From contig NZ_JACHVP010000003.1 of NCBI RefSeq assembly GCF_014190775.1, positions 186,001 to 250,000 of the forward strand: a DNA stretch of 64,000 nt. Direction: 5' to 3'. The notes beneath the pieces are model-generated. The model saw nothing but the letters and a program-made list of their open reading frames with translations, did no database searches and was not told the DNA's origin. Positions 1-7,848 of this stretch are shown here, one piece after another. A program made the position numbers and the translations under genes. The DNA comes from Leifsonia aquatica (GTDB lineage: Bacteria; Actinomycetota; Actinomycetes; Actinomycetales; Microbacteriaceae). Position 1 is the stretch's first letter, and each line of letters begins with the position of its first letter.

Positions 1-62
1 CGCCGAGTACGCGATTTCTCTGCGTACTCGGCGGTTTTCGGCCCAGGTTCTTCGTACTCGGC
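1..62. repeat. Gene-end hairpin repeat, family A copy 1
   Basis: Bases 1-12 (CGCCGAGTACGC) and 22-33 (GCGTACTCGGCG) form a perfect 12-bp stem with a 9-nt loop. A third, direct copy of the arm (CGTACTCGGC) lies at 53-62 and runs into the stop codon of the minus-strand hydrolase gene. The same arrangement, with identical loop and spacer lengths, recurs at 7769-7829. It sits directly downstream of the hydrolase stop, so it may end that transcript. The element may continue past the window edge. Confidence 0.75.
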
Positions 63-3000
63 TACTCCGCGATGCGGCGGCGGCGAGAGACGGCCAGGAG
101 GCCGGCTCCTGCGAGCAGCACGGTCACCCCGGCGAGCAGCCAGAGGCCGATCGCCGATCCCGTCTCGGCCAGCGCGTCGGCGCCGGTCGAGGCCGAACCC
201 GTGCCGGCTCCCGAGCCGACCGATCCCGCTCCGTCCGTCCCGGATCCACCGGTGGAGGCCGCCGGCACGACGGTCACCGTGATCGGGTCCGAGGTGGAGG
301 CGCTCGCGGTGGCGGTGCGGGCGAAGGAGGCCGTGATCGCGTGATCGCCGGCCGCGAGGCCGCCGGGGAGCGTCAGGGTGGCGACGCCGTCCACGATCTC
401 CACCTCTCCGAGCACCGTCGGCGCAGCTGCTGCGGCGGCCACCGCGACGAGGGCGGAGGCCTTCGCCGTGGGAGCGGAGGCGGGCTCGCCTCCGTCGAGG
501 AAGGCGATCGTGCCCGCGGTGTCGCGGCCGGTCACCGTGGCGGTGAAGGTGACCTTCTGCCCGGCCGTCGGCTTCGCCGGCGACACGGTGACCGTCGTCT
601 CGGTCGGTGCGAGCACCGAGACGGACACCGTGGCGGTGCGGCCCGAACCGGAGCCCGTCGCCCTCGCGTCGGCGGGACCGAGATCGGCGTCCTCTGCGAC
701 GGGCACCACGACCGAGGCCGTGCCGTCCGCCTCCGCGACCGCGGTGCCGAGGTCGGTGGCGCCGTAGCGGAACGCCACGGTCTCGCCGGCCCGGTACCCG
801 GTCGCGCGGAGGGTGAACGAGTCGCCAGGGGCGACGTCCTCGGCCGAGGTCTCGAGCGGGACGGGGTTCGTCGCGGCCGCGAGCTCGGCGCACACGTCTC
901 CCTGCGCGCCGACCGGGGCCAGCGCGGGAGCGGCGCCCGTCACCCCGTCGTCCTCGCGGACGGTGAGGTTGGCGAACGCGCTCGCGCCCATGACGGCGTT
1001 CGTGCTGTTCGTCACGCTGACCTTGAAGGCCGTGCTGGGCGACGCGGAGGCGGCGGTGTTGCCGAGCGTCGGCACGGTGACCGCCTTGCAGGTCTCGCCG
1101 GGGGCGAAGGCGACCTTCTCCATCCCGATCCCGACGCCGACCGATCCCGCCGCCGCACCGATGACGCTGACGTACGCCGTGACCGCCGACTTCTCCGCGC
1201 GGTTCAGGTAGACCGCGACGTCGGCGCTGCCGGGGCCGTTGCCCTCCTCGACGATGGTGGGCGCGACGTTCACCGAGGTCCGCGTCTGCACCACGGCGGT
1301 CCCGACGGACGGGGTGTCGAAGGCCAGGTCGGAGAGGTAGACGCCTCCCGTGCCGGTGCCGTCCGCGCCGACCGCTGCCGTGAGACGCACCTCGCGCACG
1401 TCGGTCAGGTCGATGCCGGTGATGGTGGAGGTCGGGATGGTCAGCTGCTGCAGCACGACCTTGTTGAGGGTCGTGTTCGTCCCGCCCGGCATGCGGTTCA
1501 CGGCGAGCGGGTTCACCGCGGAGGCGGCGATCGCGAACGTCTTGCCCGCGCCGTCCACGACGGTGATCCGGAAGTCGGTGCCGTTCTGCACGGCCTCGTC
1601 CGGCGCCGTCTTCAGCGTGAGCTGGGACTGTCGCGAGACGTCGCGGTATTTCGCCGGGACGGTCACGCGCAGCTCGCCCGTGCTCGGCACGGCGGGATCG
1701 GTGGTCGATGCTCCCGTCCAGAGGAACCGCGTCACCGGGAACTCGGGCACGTTCGGCGCGAACGATCCGGGCGTCCAGTGCGGCACCTGGGCGGAGGCCT
1801 TGGTCGTGGCGCAGAACGGGAGCGACTGCGGCACGGTGCGGCCGGTCAGGTTCGTGCAGACCGCGGCGGTCGCGCCTCCCGAGACCCGCACGAGCGAGCT
1901 CGTCTCGGTGAAGTCGTTCACCAGGGAGGTCTTCGAGGCGGGCTGGGTCGCCATCGTCCGCACGTCGGCGTACGCCGTCGACGCGGTGGACGGCTTGACC
2001 GATCCGTCGAACAGCGACTGGAACTGCGTCTCGCCGCCCATGGTGAGGCGGAAGAAGCCGGTCATGTAGCTGACGCCGACCTGGTACTGCTGAGCAGCCG
2101 TCATGCGCGTCGGGTCGGTGGTCGCGCAGGTCGACGTGGTGTCGGTGGTGCGCCAGTCGTCGCCCGTGGCGGCCGGGTAGAGGCCCGGCGTCCACACGGT
2201 GTTGAAGAAGTTGTGGTTCGCTCCCATCACCCAGACGGCGGAGCGGAGCACGTCGTCGTCGAACGCGTGGCGCGAGTCGTCGATGAAGTGCTGGCCCTGC
2301 TGGTTGGAGACGTCACCGTCGCAGTAGGGGAGGAACACGGCGGTCGGCACGTCGGGCAGCGTCATGCGGCCGAAGTCGACGGGTGCGAGCGGGAGCACCG
2401 ACTCGATGCCGTACGGCTTCGCCAGCGCCTGGTTGAGGGTCGCCGCCGAGACGACGCCCTCGCCACCGCGCGAGTGGCCCATGATGCCGACGTGCCCGAG
2501 GTCGAAGCGTCCCTTCAGCGACGCGGCGGTGATGCCGGAGGCGGCGGCGGGCTGATCGGTGCGGGTGGTCGCCCGCACGAGGGCCTCATCCAGGGTCCGG
2601 GTCGTCGTGGTGCTCGGGACGGTGCTGGTCGCGGTGGTGATGTCGTCGAACGCGACCGCGTCGCCGGCCGTGGCCTTCGCCAGCATCCCGAGGGTGTCGA
2701 GGATGAGCTGGCCGCGGGCCTGCGCGCCGTAGTCGAGCGCGAGCTGGTTGTCGTTCGAGTTGACCGAGTTGGCCGCGATCGAGAGCACGTTGTAGCCGCG
2801 CGAGGCCAGCGCCCGCGCCGTGCCCTCGTAGCCGAGGTACGAGCGGATGTTCATCTGCGTCGGGCCGCAGGGCCAGCGCAGCGGGTTGGCTCCGGTGCCC
2901 GAGCACGAGGTGTGGCGGCCGTGCAGCAGGACGATCGTCGGCCGGGCGCCGGCCGCATTCGTCAGGTACATCTTGCCGGTGAGCTCGCCGCGGATGCCGC

Positions 3001-3541
3001 CGATCGCGGCCAGCGGCACGGCCTGGTCGCCGAAGTCGTACTCGGCCTCGGTGACCGCGTACGAGCCGAGGTCGGCCGGGTCCTCGACGGCGGCGAGCTG
3101 TGCGAACGACTTCAGCTGCTTGGTGAGGGTCGTATTCTCGGGGACGGCCGGTGTGGCCGGAGCCTCGGGCGTCTCGGCGGCCTTGTCGTCGTCACCGCTC
3201 GACCACCCCTTGGTGACCGAGGAGGCGTTCGCGACGGCCGGGTCGGTGGTGACGACCCCGAGGGTCAGTCCGTCGGCCGACTCCGTGGCGAGGCCGATCG
3301 GCTCGCCGTCGACGACGAGGGTCGGTGCGTCGTCGACCATGGGCAGCGGCTCGTCGAGCTCGAGGGTGACGACGTAGCCGCCGGGGGAGGTGGTGACCGC
3401 CCAGTCGGAGCCGGAGGCCACGACCGGGTCGGGGGCGGGAGCCGCGAGGGCGGCAGGGGCGGTCGTCAGCGCGACGACCGGAATGAGGGCTGCGGCGACG
3501 GTGAGCGCGATCCGTCGTCGTACAGGCAGGCGTGTTGGCAC
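62..3541 (-). CDS. Secreted, wall-anchored alpha/beta hydrolase with Ig-like repeats
   Basis: About 1159 aa. I place the start at the GTG at 3541 because AGGAGAACC precedes it; the open frame extends upstream to 3706 without a ribosome site. Residues 1-35 are a signal peptide (VRRRIAL, then a hydrophobic stretch ending AALAAP). An alpha/beta hydrolase domain follows, with an HG oxyanion region near residue 207 and the nucleophile elbow GHSRGG near 355-360. A long beta-rich part follows, including a Calx-beta-like stretch and two Ig-like repeats (VTVSPAKPTAGQKVTF). The C-terminus is LAETG, a hydrophobic helix and RRRR, a class E sortase-type signal. It probably acts as a surface esterase or lipase; the substrate is unknown. 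Identity as a hydrolase is firm, the specificity is not. Confidence 0.88.
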   Translation of the reverse strand: MPTRLPVRRRIALTVAAALIPVVALTTAPAALAAPAPDPVVASGSDWAVTTSPGGYVVTLELDEPLPMVDDAPTLVVDGEPIGLATESADGLTLGVVTTDPAVANASSVTKGWSSGDDDKAAETPEAPATPAVPENTTLTKQLKSFAQLAAVEDPADLGSYAVTEAEYDFGDQAVPLAAIGGIRGELTGKMYLTNAAGARPTIVLLHGRHTSCSGTGANPLRWPCGPTQMNIRSYLGYEGTARALASRGYNVLSIAANSVNSNDNQLALDYGAQARGQLILDTLGMLAKATAGDAVAFDDITTATSTVPSTTTTRTLDEALVRATTRTDQPAAASGITAASLKGRFDLGHVGIMGHSRGGEGVVSAATLNQALAKPYGIESVLPLAPVDFGRMTLPDVPTAVFLPYCDGDVSNQQGQHFIDDSRHAFDDDVLRSAVWVMGANHNFFNTVWTPGLYPAATGDDWRTTDTTSTCATTDPTRMTAAQQYQVGVSYMTGFFRLTMGGETQFQSLFDGSVKPSTASTAYADVRTMATQPASKTSLVNDFTETSSLVRVSGGATAAVCTNLTGRTVPQSLPFCATTKASAQVPHWTPGSFAPNVPEFPVTRFLWTGASTTDPAVPSTGELRVTVPAKYRDVSRQSQLTLKTAPDEAVQNGTDFRITVVDGAGKTFAIAASAVNPLAVNRMPGGTNTTLNKVVLQQLTIPTSTITGIDLTDVREVRLTAAVGADGTGTGGVYLSDLAFDTPSVGTAVVQTRTSVNVAPTIVEEGNGPGSADVAVYLNRAEKSAVTAYVSVIGAAAGSVGVGIGMEKVAFAPGETCKAVTVPTLGNTAASASPSTAFKVSVTNSTNAVMGASAFANLTVREDDGVTGAAPALAPVGAQGDVCAELAAATNPVPLETSAEDVAPGDSFTLRATGYRAGETVAFRYGATDLGTAVAEADGTASVVVPVAEDADLGPADARATGSGSGRTATVSVSVLAPTETTVTVSPAKPTAGQKVTFTATVTGRDTAGTIAFLDGGEPASAPTAKASALVAVAAAAAAPTVLGEVEIVDGVATLTLPGGLAAGDHAITASFARTATASASTSDPITVTVVPAASTGGSGTDGAGSVGSGAGTGSASTGADALAETGSAIGLWLLAGVTVLLAGAGLLAVSRRRRIAE

Positions 3542-3969
3542 GGTTCTCCTAGCTCGGGGGCGTGGGGGAGGTCGTCCGGGCATGGCGAAGCAGCCGGTCC
3601 GGGCGGCGAGGAGGAGCAGTGAGAGACAGGCTGAACGGTCTCTCAGAAAGGAGGTTATGGGTACCTGGATGGCCGGAGGGGCCGCGGAAACGGACTGGTA
3701 ACACAACGTTTACGGCGGGCAAATAAACCAGCCACCGGTGATCAGAAAGCGCTTGCAGATGTCAAGTGTCGGCCCTCCCCAATCCGAGGGGAGGAGGGTC
3801 TCCACCACTGGCCCAGCGGGACGTCGGCTGCGGAGAGGAGCGACGCGTCTACTGAACGCATGTTCGGCACTACGTAAATCGAGCCGGAGGCCGAGACCGC
3901 GCATCAGGCCGCCTCCTAGATTCGCACGTGGGCGACCTCGCCCGTCTACCTCACCAGTCAGGGAGTTCC
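3542..3969. other. Divergent promoter region with hairpin and LacI-type operator-like site
   Basis: This 428-bp gap separates the divergently read hydrolase and small secreted protein. At 3744-3757 there is AGAAAGCGCTTGCA, whose core AAGCGCTT (3747-3754) is a perfect palindrome of the kind LacI-family repressors bind. At 3774-3794 the arms CCTCCCC and GGGGAGG form a 7-bp hairpin with a 7-nt loop. Base composition is less GC-rich than the flanking genes around 3700-3760. I cannot assign exact -35/-10 boxes with confidence, and I see no coding frame with actinobacterial codon use. Confidence 0.4.
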
Positions 3970-4758
3970 ATGCTTTCCACCACCAAGGTGCGCGCAGCGT
4001 CCGTTCTCGGTGCTGTCGCCGTCGCCGGTGCTCTGTCCCTCTCCGCCGTCCCCGCCAATGCGGCCGGCGCCGAGATCTCTCTCGCGTCGTCGACGTTCAC
4101 CATCGGGGACTGGGGCTCCGGCATCGCCGTCACGGGTTCGGGCTTCGACCTCGACGCCGACGTGACCGTGTCGCTCGTGGACGTCGAGTCGACCGGCCCG
4201 ACCGTGCTCGACAGCATCATCACCGAGAGCGACGACGCCGGCGCCATCCTGCTGGACTGGACGCCGACCGCCAACGCCATGACGGCCGACTACGACAACG
4301 GCTACCTCGCGGTGGTCGCAACCGACGGCTCCGGCAATCTGGCCGCCGAGGTCCCGCTGACCCTGTTCGCCCCCGAGGGCATCTGGACCGACGCCGCCAC
4401 CATCACGACGGCCGAGCTCGCCGACGAGAACGTCGGCGCCATCGTCTGGGCCGGTGGTTACACGCCGGGCGAGAGCGTCACCACGACCATCGTCTACAAC
4501 GGCTACACGTTCGAGCACACCGACCCGGCGGACCGGTTCGGCGGCATCGCGTTCAGCTGGTCGCTCGTCGGCGGCACCGTCGAGGCCGGGACCATCGACT
4601 TCACCGTCGTCGGAGCCGACTCGAAGCTCTCGCAGTCGATCAGCGTCGCGGTGACCGGCCCCACGATCGAACTCGGTGGCGCTCCCGATGGCGAGGTCAC
4701 GCCGGTCCAGGTCTCGCCGGCAGGTGGCGCGGTCACCAGCCCGCGCGTCGCCGGCTGA
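3970..4758 (+). CDS. Secreted protein of unknown function
   Basis: 262 aa. The ATG at 3970 is chosen because AGGGAG lies five bases upstream and because it begins a textbook signal peptide: MLSTTKVR, a hydrophobic core, and cleavage near SAVPANAAGA. The mature part is rich in Thr, Val, Gly and Asp and looks like two or three beta-sandwich modules (for example SGIAVTGSGFDLDADVTVSL), similar in style to Ig-like cell-surface domains. Unlike the neighbouring large surface protein it has no LAxTG tail, so it should be released or held non-covalently. I do not recognise a family. A strong terminator follows it, so it is probably a single-gene unit. Confidence 0.85.
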   Translation: MLSTTKVRAASVLGAVAVAGALSLSAVPANAAGAEISLASSTFTIGDWGSGIAVTGSGFDLDADVTVSLVDVESTGPTVLDSIITESDDAGAILLDWTPTANAMTADYDNGYLAVVATDGSGNLAAEVPLTLFAPEGIWTDAATITTAELADENVGAIVWAGGYTPGESVTTTIVYNGYTFEHTDPADRFGGIAFSWSLVGGTVEAGTIDFTVVGADSKLSQSISVAVTGPTIELGGAPDGEVTPVQVSPAGGAVTSPRVAG

Positions 4759-4771
4759 GCGTCAGCGTCTC

Positions 4772-4806
4772 CGGCCGGCGGCACCTCGGGTGCCGCCGGC
4801 CGTTTT
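4772..4806 (+). terminator. Rho-independent terminator after the secreted protein gene
   Basis: Arms at 4772-4785 (CGGCCGGCGGCACC) and 4789-4802 pair perfectly over 14 bp with a 3-nt loop, followed by TTTT at 4803-4806. It lies 14 bp after the stop at 4758. Confidence 0.88.
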
Positions 4807-4840
4807 CCGTTCGATCAGCCCGGACCACCGGAGAGCGCTC

Positions 4841-5731
4841 ATGCCGAAGCCCCCAACCCTCATCGCCGCCGCGTCCGCCGTTGCCGTCCTCGCTGCCGCC
4901 ATCGGCCTGACGGGCTGCGCGCAACCGGACCCCACGCGTACTCCGAAACCCTCCGCGTCGGTCACGGCCGTACCGACCGAGGCCGCGTCCACAGCCCCGC
5001 CCGTTCCCGCTCTGACACGTTCTGAGATCGCCGCGCTGCCCGCTGCGGTCTATGACGCCGTCGTCCCCGGCCTCCTGCCAGCGCCGGCCGGGAAGCTGAC
5101 GGCGCCGACAGCGCACCGAGTGATGTTCGACGTTCCGCTGTTCGGCGCGGACCGCGCGACACCCGTCGCCCGCATCCCGGCCACGGACTTCCGGGGCCAG
5201 CGGACCGTGGTCGTGCCCATCCAGCTCGACGGGCCCTGGGCGCTCGTCCTCACCCCGGCGCGGCAGGTGCTGCCCTCGCAGGTCGCGGCAGGTGAGGCCG
5301 CCCCCGCGCAGACCGCGGCCTGGATGCCGGCCGCGAGCCTGGCCGGCGCGACGACCCTCGCCAAATCGGTGCACATCTCGGTCGCCGGACAGTCGCTCAG
5401 CATCCTTGACGCCGCAGGTGCCACGACGGCTTCCTGGACGGTGGGAGTCGGCACCGACGAGACCCCGACGCCGACCGGCGTCACAGGCTACCTGCAAGCC
5501 CGCTACACAGACCCCGACCAGGGGCAGTCCGTGCACCCGATCCAGCTCACCTCGCTGCACGCGACCACCGCCGACGAGCCCTTCGGAGGCTCTGACGGCG
5601 GCTTGATCGGCATCCACTACTTCGAGCAGAGCAGCGGTGCGGTGTCCCACGGCTGCGTGCGCCTCCCGGCAGACGCGCTCACGGCCGTGAACGCGCTGCC
5701 GCTCGGCACCCTGGTCGTCATCGAGGGCTGA
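4841..5731 (+). CDS. L,D-transpeptidase lipoprotein (YkuD domain)
   Basis: 296 aa. It would make 3-3 cross-links or attach ligands to peptidoglycan on the outer face of the membrane. The ATG at 4841 has GGAGAG about six bases upstream. Residues 1-26 are a lipoprotein signal with lipobox LTGC (Cys26). A Pro/Thr linker follows, then a YkuD catalytic domain from about residue 165 whose hallmark is the HYFEQSSGAVSHGCVRL block: a His, and the catalytic Cys in SHGCVR. The domain lies at the very C-terminus, as is usual. It has its own upstream terminator-bounded unit and converges with the MATE gene, five bases away. Confidence 0.92.
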   Translation: MPKPPTLIAAASAVAVLAAAIGLTGCAQPDPTRTPKPSASVTAVPTEAASTAPPVPALTRSEIAALPAAVYDAVVPGLLPAPAGKLTAPTAHRVMFDVPLFGADRATPVARIPATDFRGQRTVVVPIQLDGPWALVLTPARQVLPSQVAAGEAAPAQTAAWMPAASLAGATTLAKSVHISVAGQSLSILDAAGATTASWTVGVGTDETPTPTGVTGYLQARYTDPDQGQSVHPIQLTSLHATTADEPFGGSDGGLIGIHYFEQSSGAVSHGCVRLPADALTAVNALPLGTLVVIEG

Positions 5732-5736
5732 GCGCC

Positions 5737-7152
5737 TTAGGCGGCCACGGCCTCCTCGGCAGCAGCCAGTGCGGCCTCCGCCTGCTCGGGGGTGGCGACC
5801 AGCGCCTTCCGCGACGCGGCGAACAGGGCGGCGCCGAGGACGAGCACCAGCAGCTCCGTGACCGTCATCGCCCAGATGACGCCGGTGATCCCGAACACCG
5901 CGTTGCCGATGAGCACCACCGGGATGAACAGGATGCCCTGCGCGACCGACATGATCGTCGCGTTGCGCATCTGCTCGGTGGCCTGGAAGACCGCGATGAT
6001 CAGGCCGGTGAAGCCGTTGAACAGGGTCGAGACCAGCATGGCGGTGAGGATGAGCGTGCCGTCCTCGATGACCGACGGGTCGGCGCTGAAGAGCGCGAAC
6101 ACCTGGTCGCGGAAGAGGAAGACGATCGTGGAGAAGACGAGCACGATCCCGGCGATCGCGACGGCGCTGCCGGTGATGGCCTTGCGCAGCCGGGCGCCGT
6201 TGCGGGCGCCGAACGCGTAGGCGAACAGCGGGATCGCGCCCATGAAGACGCCCATGCAGATCATCTCGGGCAGCTGGGCGATGCGCAGCGCGACACCCAT
6301 CGCGGCGAGCAGGGAGGCGCCGTAGGCGATCGCGATCCAGTTCATGACCAGGGTCGTGACGATGAGGAACGACGACATCAGCAGCTCGGAGGCGCCGACG
6401 CCGAACACCGTGGTGAGCATCTCGCGGTCGGCGCGGAAGAAGCGCGGCGCGAGCGAGATGGACTCGCTGCGGCGGGAGAGCCACCACACGTAGTAGGCGA
6501 CCGTCACGATGTTCGAGAGGCCGAGCGCGATGCCGGCTCCGAGCACGCCCCAGCCGAGGCCGAGGATGAAGACGACGTCGAAGAGGAGGTTCGCGATGGT
6601 CGAGGCGATGAGTCCGGTCATGGACGCGACGGCCGCGCCTTCCGCCCGCACCAGCTGCTCCAGTGCGAAGGCCGACACGTAGATCGGGGCGAAGGCGAAC
6701 ATCGCGCCGATGTACAGCGCGGTCGGTTCGAGCGAGGCGCCCGACGCTCCGACCGCCATGGCGATCGGCGTCGCGAAGATCACGCCGAGCACGCCGATGA
6801 CGACGCCGCCGGCGATGGCCCCCCAGAACGTGAACGACGAGACCTGCTTGATGCGCGTGGCAGCGGCCTCGGCATCGGCGCCCGGCTCCTCCTGCGACCC
6901 GAGGAGGCGCGAGACGAACGTGCCGCCGCCGACGCCGAAGACGCCGCCGACCGCCATCACCAGCGCGAAGACCGGAAGGGAGAACGTCAGCGCCGCGAGC
7001 AGGGGGGTGGAGTGGAGGGCGCCGACGAAGCCGGCGTTGATGATGTTGTAGACGGCGCCGACCGAGAAGCCGGCGATCATGGGCACGCAGAGGTGCACGA
7101 GAGCCCGCCAGATGGGGGCCGACGAAAGGGTGAGGCGGTTGGATGAGGACAT
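5737..7152 (-). CDS. MATE family multidrug exporter
   Basis: 471 aa, normal MATE length, with about twelve hydrophobic segments in two six-helix halves. The N-terminal half carries the Gly-rich GVGGGTFVSRLLG signature of the family; such proteins expel cationic drugs using a Na+ or H+ gradient. The start ATG at 7152 has GGAG nine bases upstream. A MarR regulator lies 92 bp upstream on the same strand, so the two are likely one operon and the exporter is presumably derepressed when a ligand binds the regulator. The stop lies five bases from the convergent transpeptidase stop. Confidence 0.9.
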   Translation of the reverse strand: MSSSNRLTLSSAPIWRALVHLCVPMIAGFSVGAVYNIINAGFVGALHSTPLLAALTFSLPVFALVMAVGGVFGVGGGTFVSRLLGSQEEPGADAEAAATRIKQVSSFTFWGAIAGGVVIGVLGVIFATPIAMAVGASGASLEPTALYIGAMFAFAPIYVSAFALEQLVRAEGAAVASMTGLIASTIANLLFDVVFILGLGWGVLGAGIALGLSNIVTVAYYVWWLSRRSESISLAPRFFRADREMLTTVFGVGASELLMSSFLIVTTLVMNWIAIAYGASLLAAMGVALRIAQLPEMICMGVFMGAIPLFAYAFGARNGARLRKAITGSAVAIAGIVLVFSTIVFLFRDQVFALFSADPSVIEDGTLILTAMLVSTLFNGFTGLIIAVFQATEQMRNATIMSVAQGILFIPVVLIGNAVFGITGVIWAMTVTELLVLVLGAALFAASRKALVATPEQAEAALAAAEEAVAA

Positions 7153-7244
7153 GACGATGTCTCCGTTCCGGTGAACGGCTGGGAAGCCTGGTGATCAGAG
7201 GATGCCGCCGCGAGGGCGGGTGCCGGCGCGGCGGCGTATGCCGG

Positions 7245-7724
7245 CTAGCGGCGGCGGCTGCGCTCGGTGGTGCCGGGCGGCGGGGCGTCGCCCGCTTCGA
7301 CGATGGAGTCGGCGAGCGGCTGGAGCAGGGCGATGAGGGCGTCCTGGTCGGCGTCGTCGAGCACCGCGAAGATGCGCTCCTGCGCCGCGGTCATGACGTC
7401 GTCGAACCCGGAGACGACCCGGGAGCCCTCCGCGGTGGCGCGGATGAGCTTCACGCGGGAGTCCGTCGGGGACGGCTCGCGCGTGATGTAGCCGCGCTCC
7501 TCCAGCCCCTGCAGGAGGCTGGTGACGCTGGCCGGCGTGGTACCGGACATCTCGGCCAGTTCGCGGGCGATCACTCCGCGGTCCTGGTTCTCGTCGAGGT
7601 AGGCGAGGGTGAACGACTGCGAGCGGGTGAGCCCGCTCTGGCGGATCCACTCCTCTCCGGCGGCCCGCTGCGCGAACAGGATCGTGCGCAGGAGGTCGGC
7701 AAGCCGCTCGGTTCTCGATGTCAT
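7245..7724 (-). CDS. MarR family regulator of the MATE exporter
   Basis: 159 aa from the ATG at 7724. It has a winged helix fold typical of MarR proteins: a DNA-recognition helix around GTTPASVTSLLQGLEERGYI and a wing around TREPSPTDSRVKLI with the conserved D-SR residues. No ribosome site precedes the ATG; instead a consensus promoter places the transcription start at or next to the A of the start codon, so the mRNA is probably leaderless. A palindrome overlaps that promoter's -10 box, which fits negative autoregulation together with the downstream exporter. Confidence 0.9.
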   Translation of the reverse strand: MTSRTERLADLLRTILFAQRAAGEEWIRQSGLTRSQSFTLAYLDENQDRGVIARELAEMSGTTPASVTSLLQGLEERGYITREPSPTDSRVKLIRATAEGSRVVSGFDDVMTAAQERIFAVLDDADQDALIALLQPLADSIVEAGDAPPPGTTERSRRR

Positions 7725-7760
7725 AGTTAGAACTCTAATCATTAGAATTCAAACTGTCAA
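7722..7760 (-). promoter_or_regulatory. Leaderless marR promoter with overlapping operator
   Basis: Read on the minus strand: -35 TTGACA at 7760-7755, a 17-bp spacer, -10 TAGAGT at 7737-7732, then 7 nt to the ATG at 7724. On the plus strand AACTCTAAT (7731-7739) and ATTAGAATT (7741-7749) form a 19-bp inverted repeat with one mismatch pair around C7740. The repeat covers the -10 box, so a bound MarR dimer would block RNA polymerase. Confidence 0.8.
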
Positions 7761-7768
7761 CATCCACC

Positions 7769-7829
7769 CGCCGAGTACGCGAATTCTCTGCGTACTCGGC
7801 GGTTTCGGGCCCACTTTCTGCGTACTCGG
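7769..7829. repeat. Gene-end hairpin repeat, family A copy 2
   Basis: CGCCGAGTACGC at 7769-7780 and GCGTACTCGGCG at 7790-7801 form the same perfect 12-bp stem and 9-nt loop as at 1-33, and the third arm copy CGTACTCGG is at 7821-7829, again 20 bases after the stem. It begins 20 bases downstream of the thiolase stop (7849, minus strand) and separates it from the marR promoter. Confidence 0.8.
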
Positions 7830-7848
7830 GGGCTGCTCGCCGGCCGGA

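Noticed and set aside
3542-3706. N-terminal extension of the hydrolase to 3706
   Set aside because: No ribosome site there, whereas AGGAGAACC precedes the GTG at 3541 and gives a normal signal peptide.
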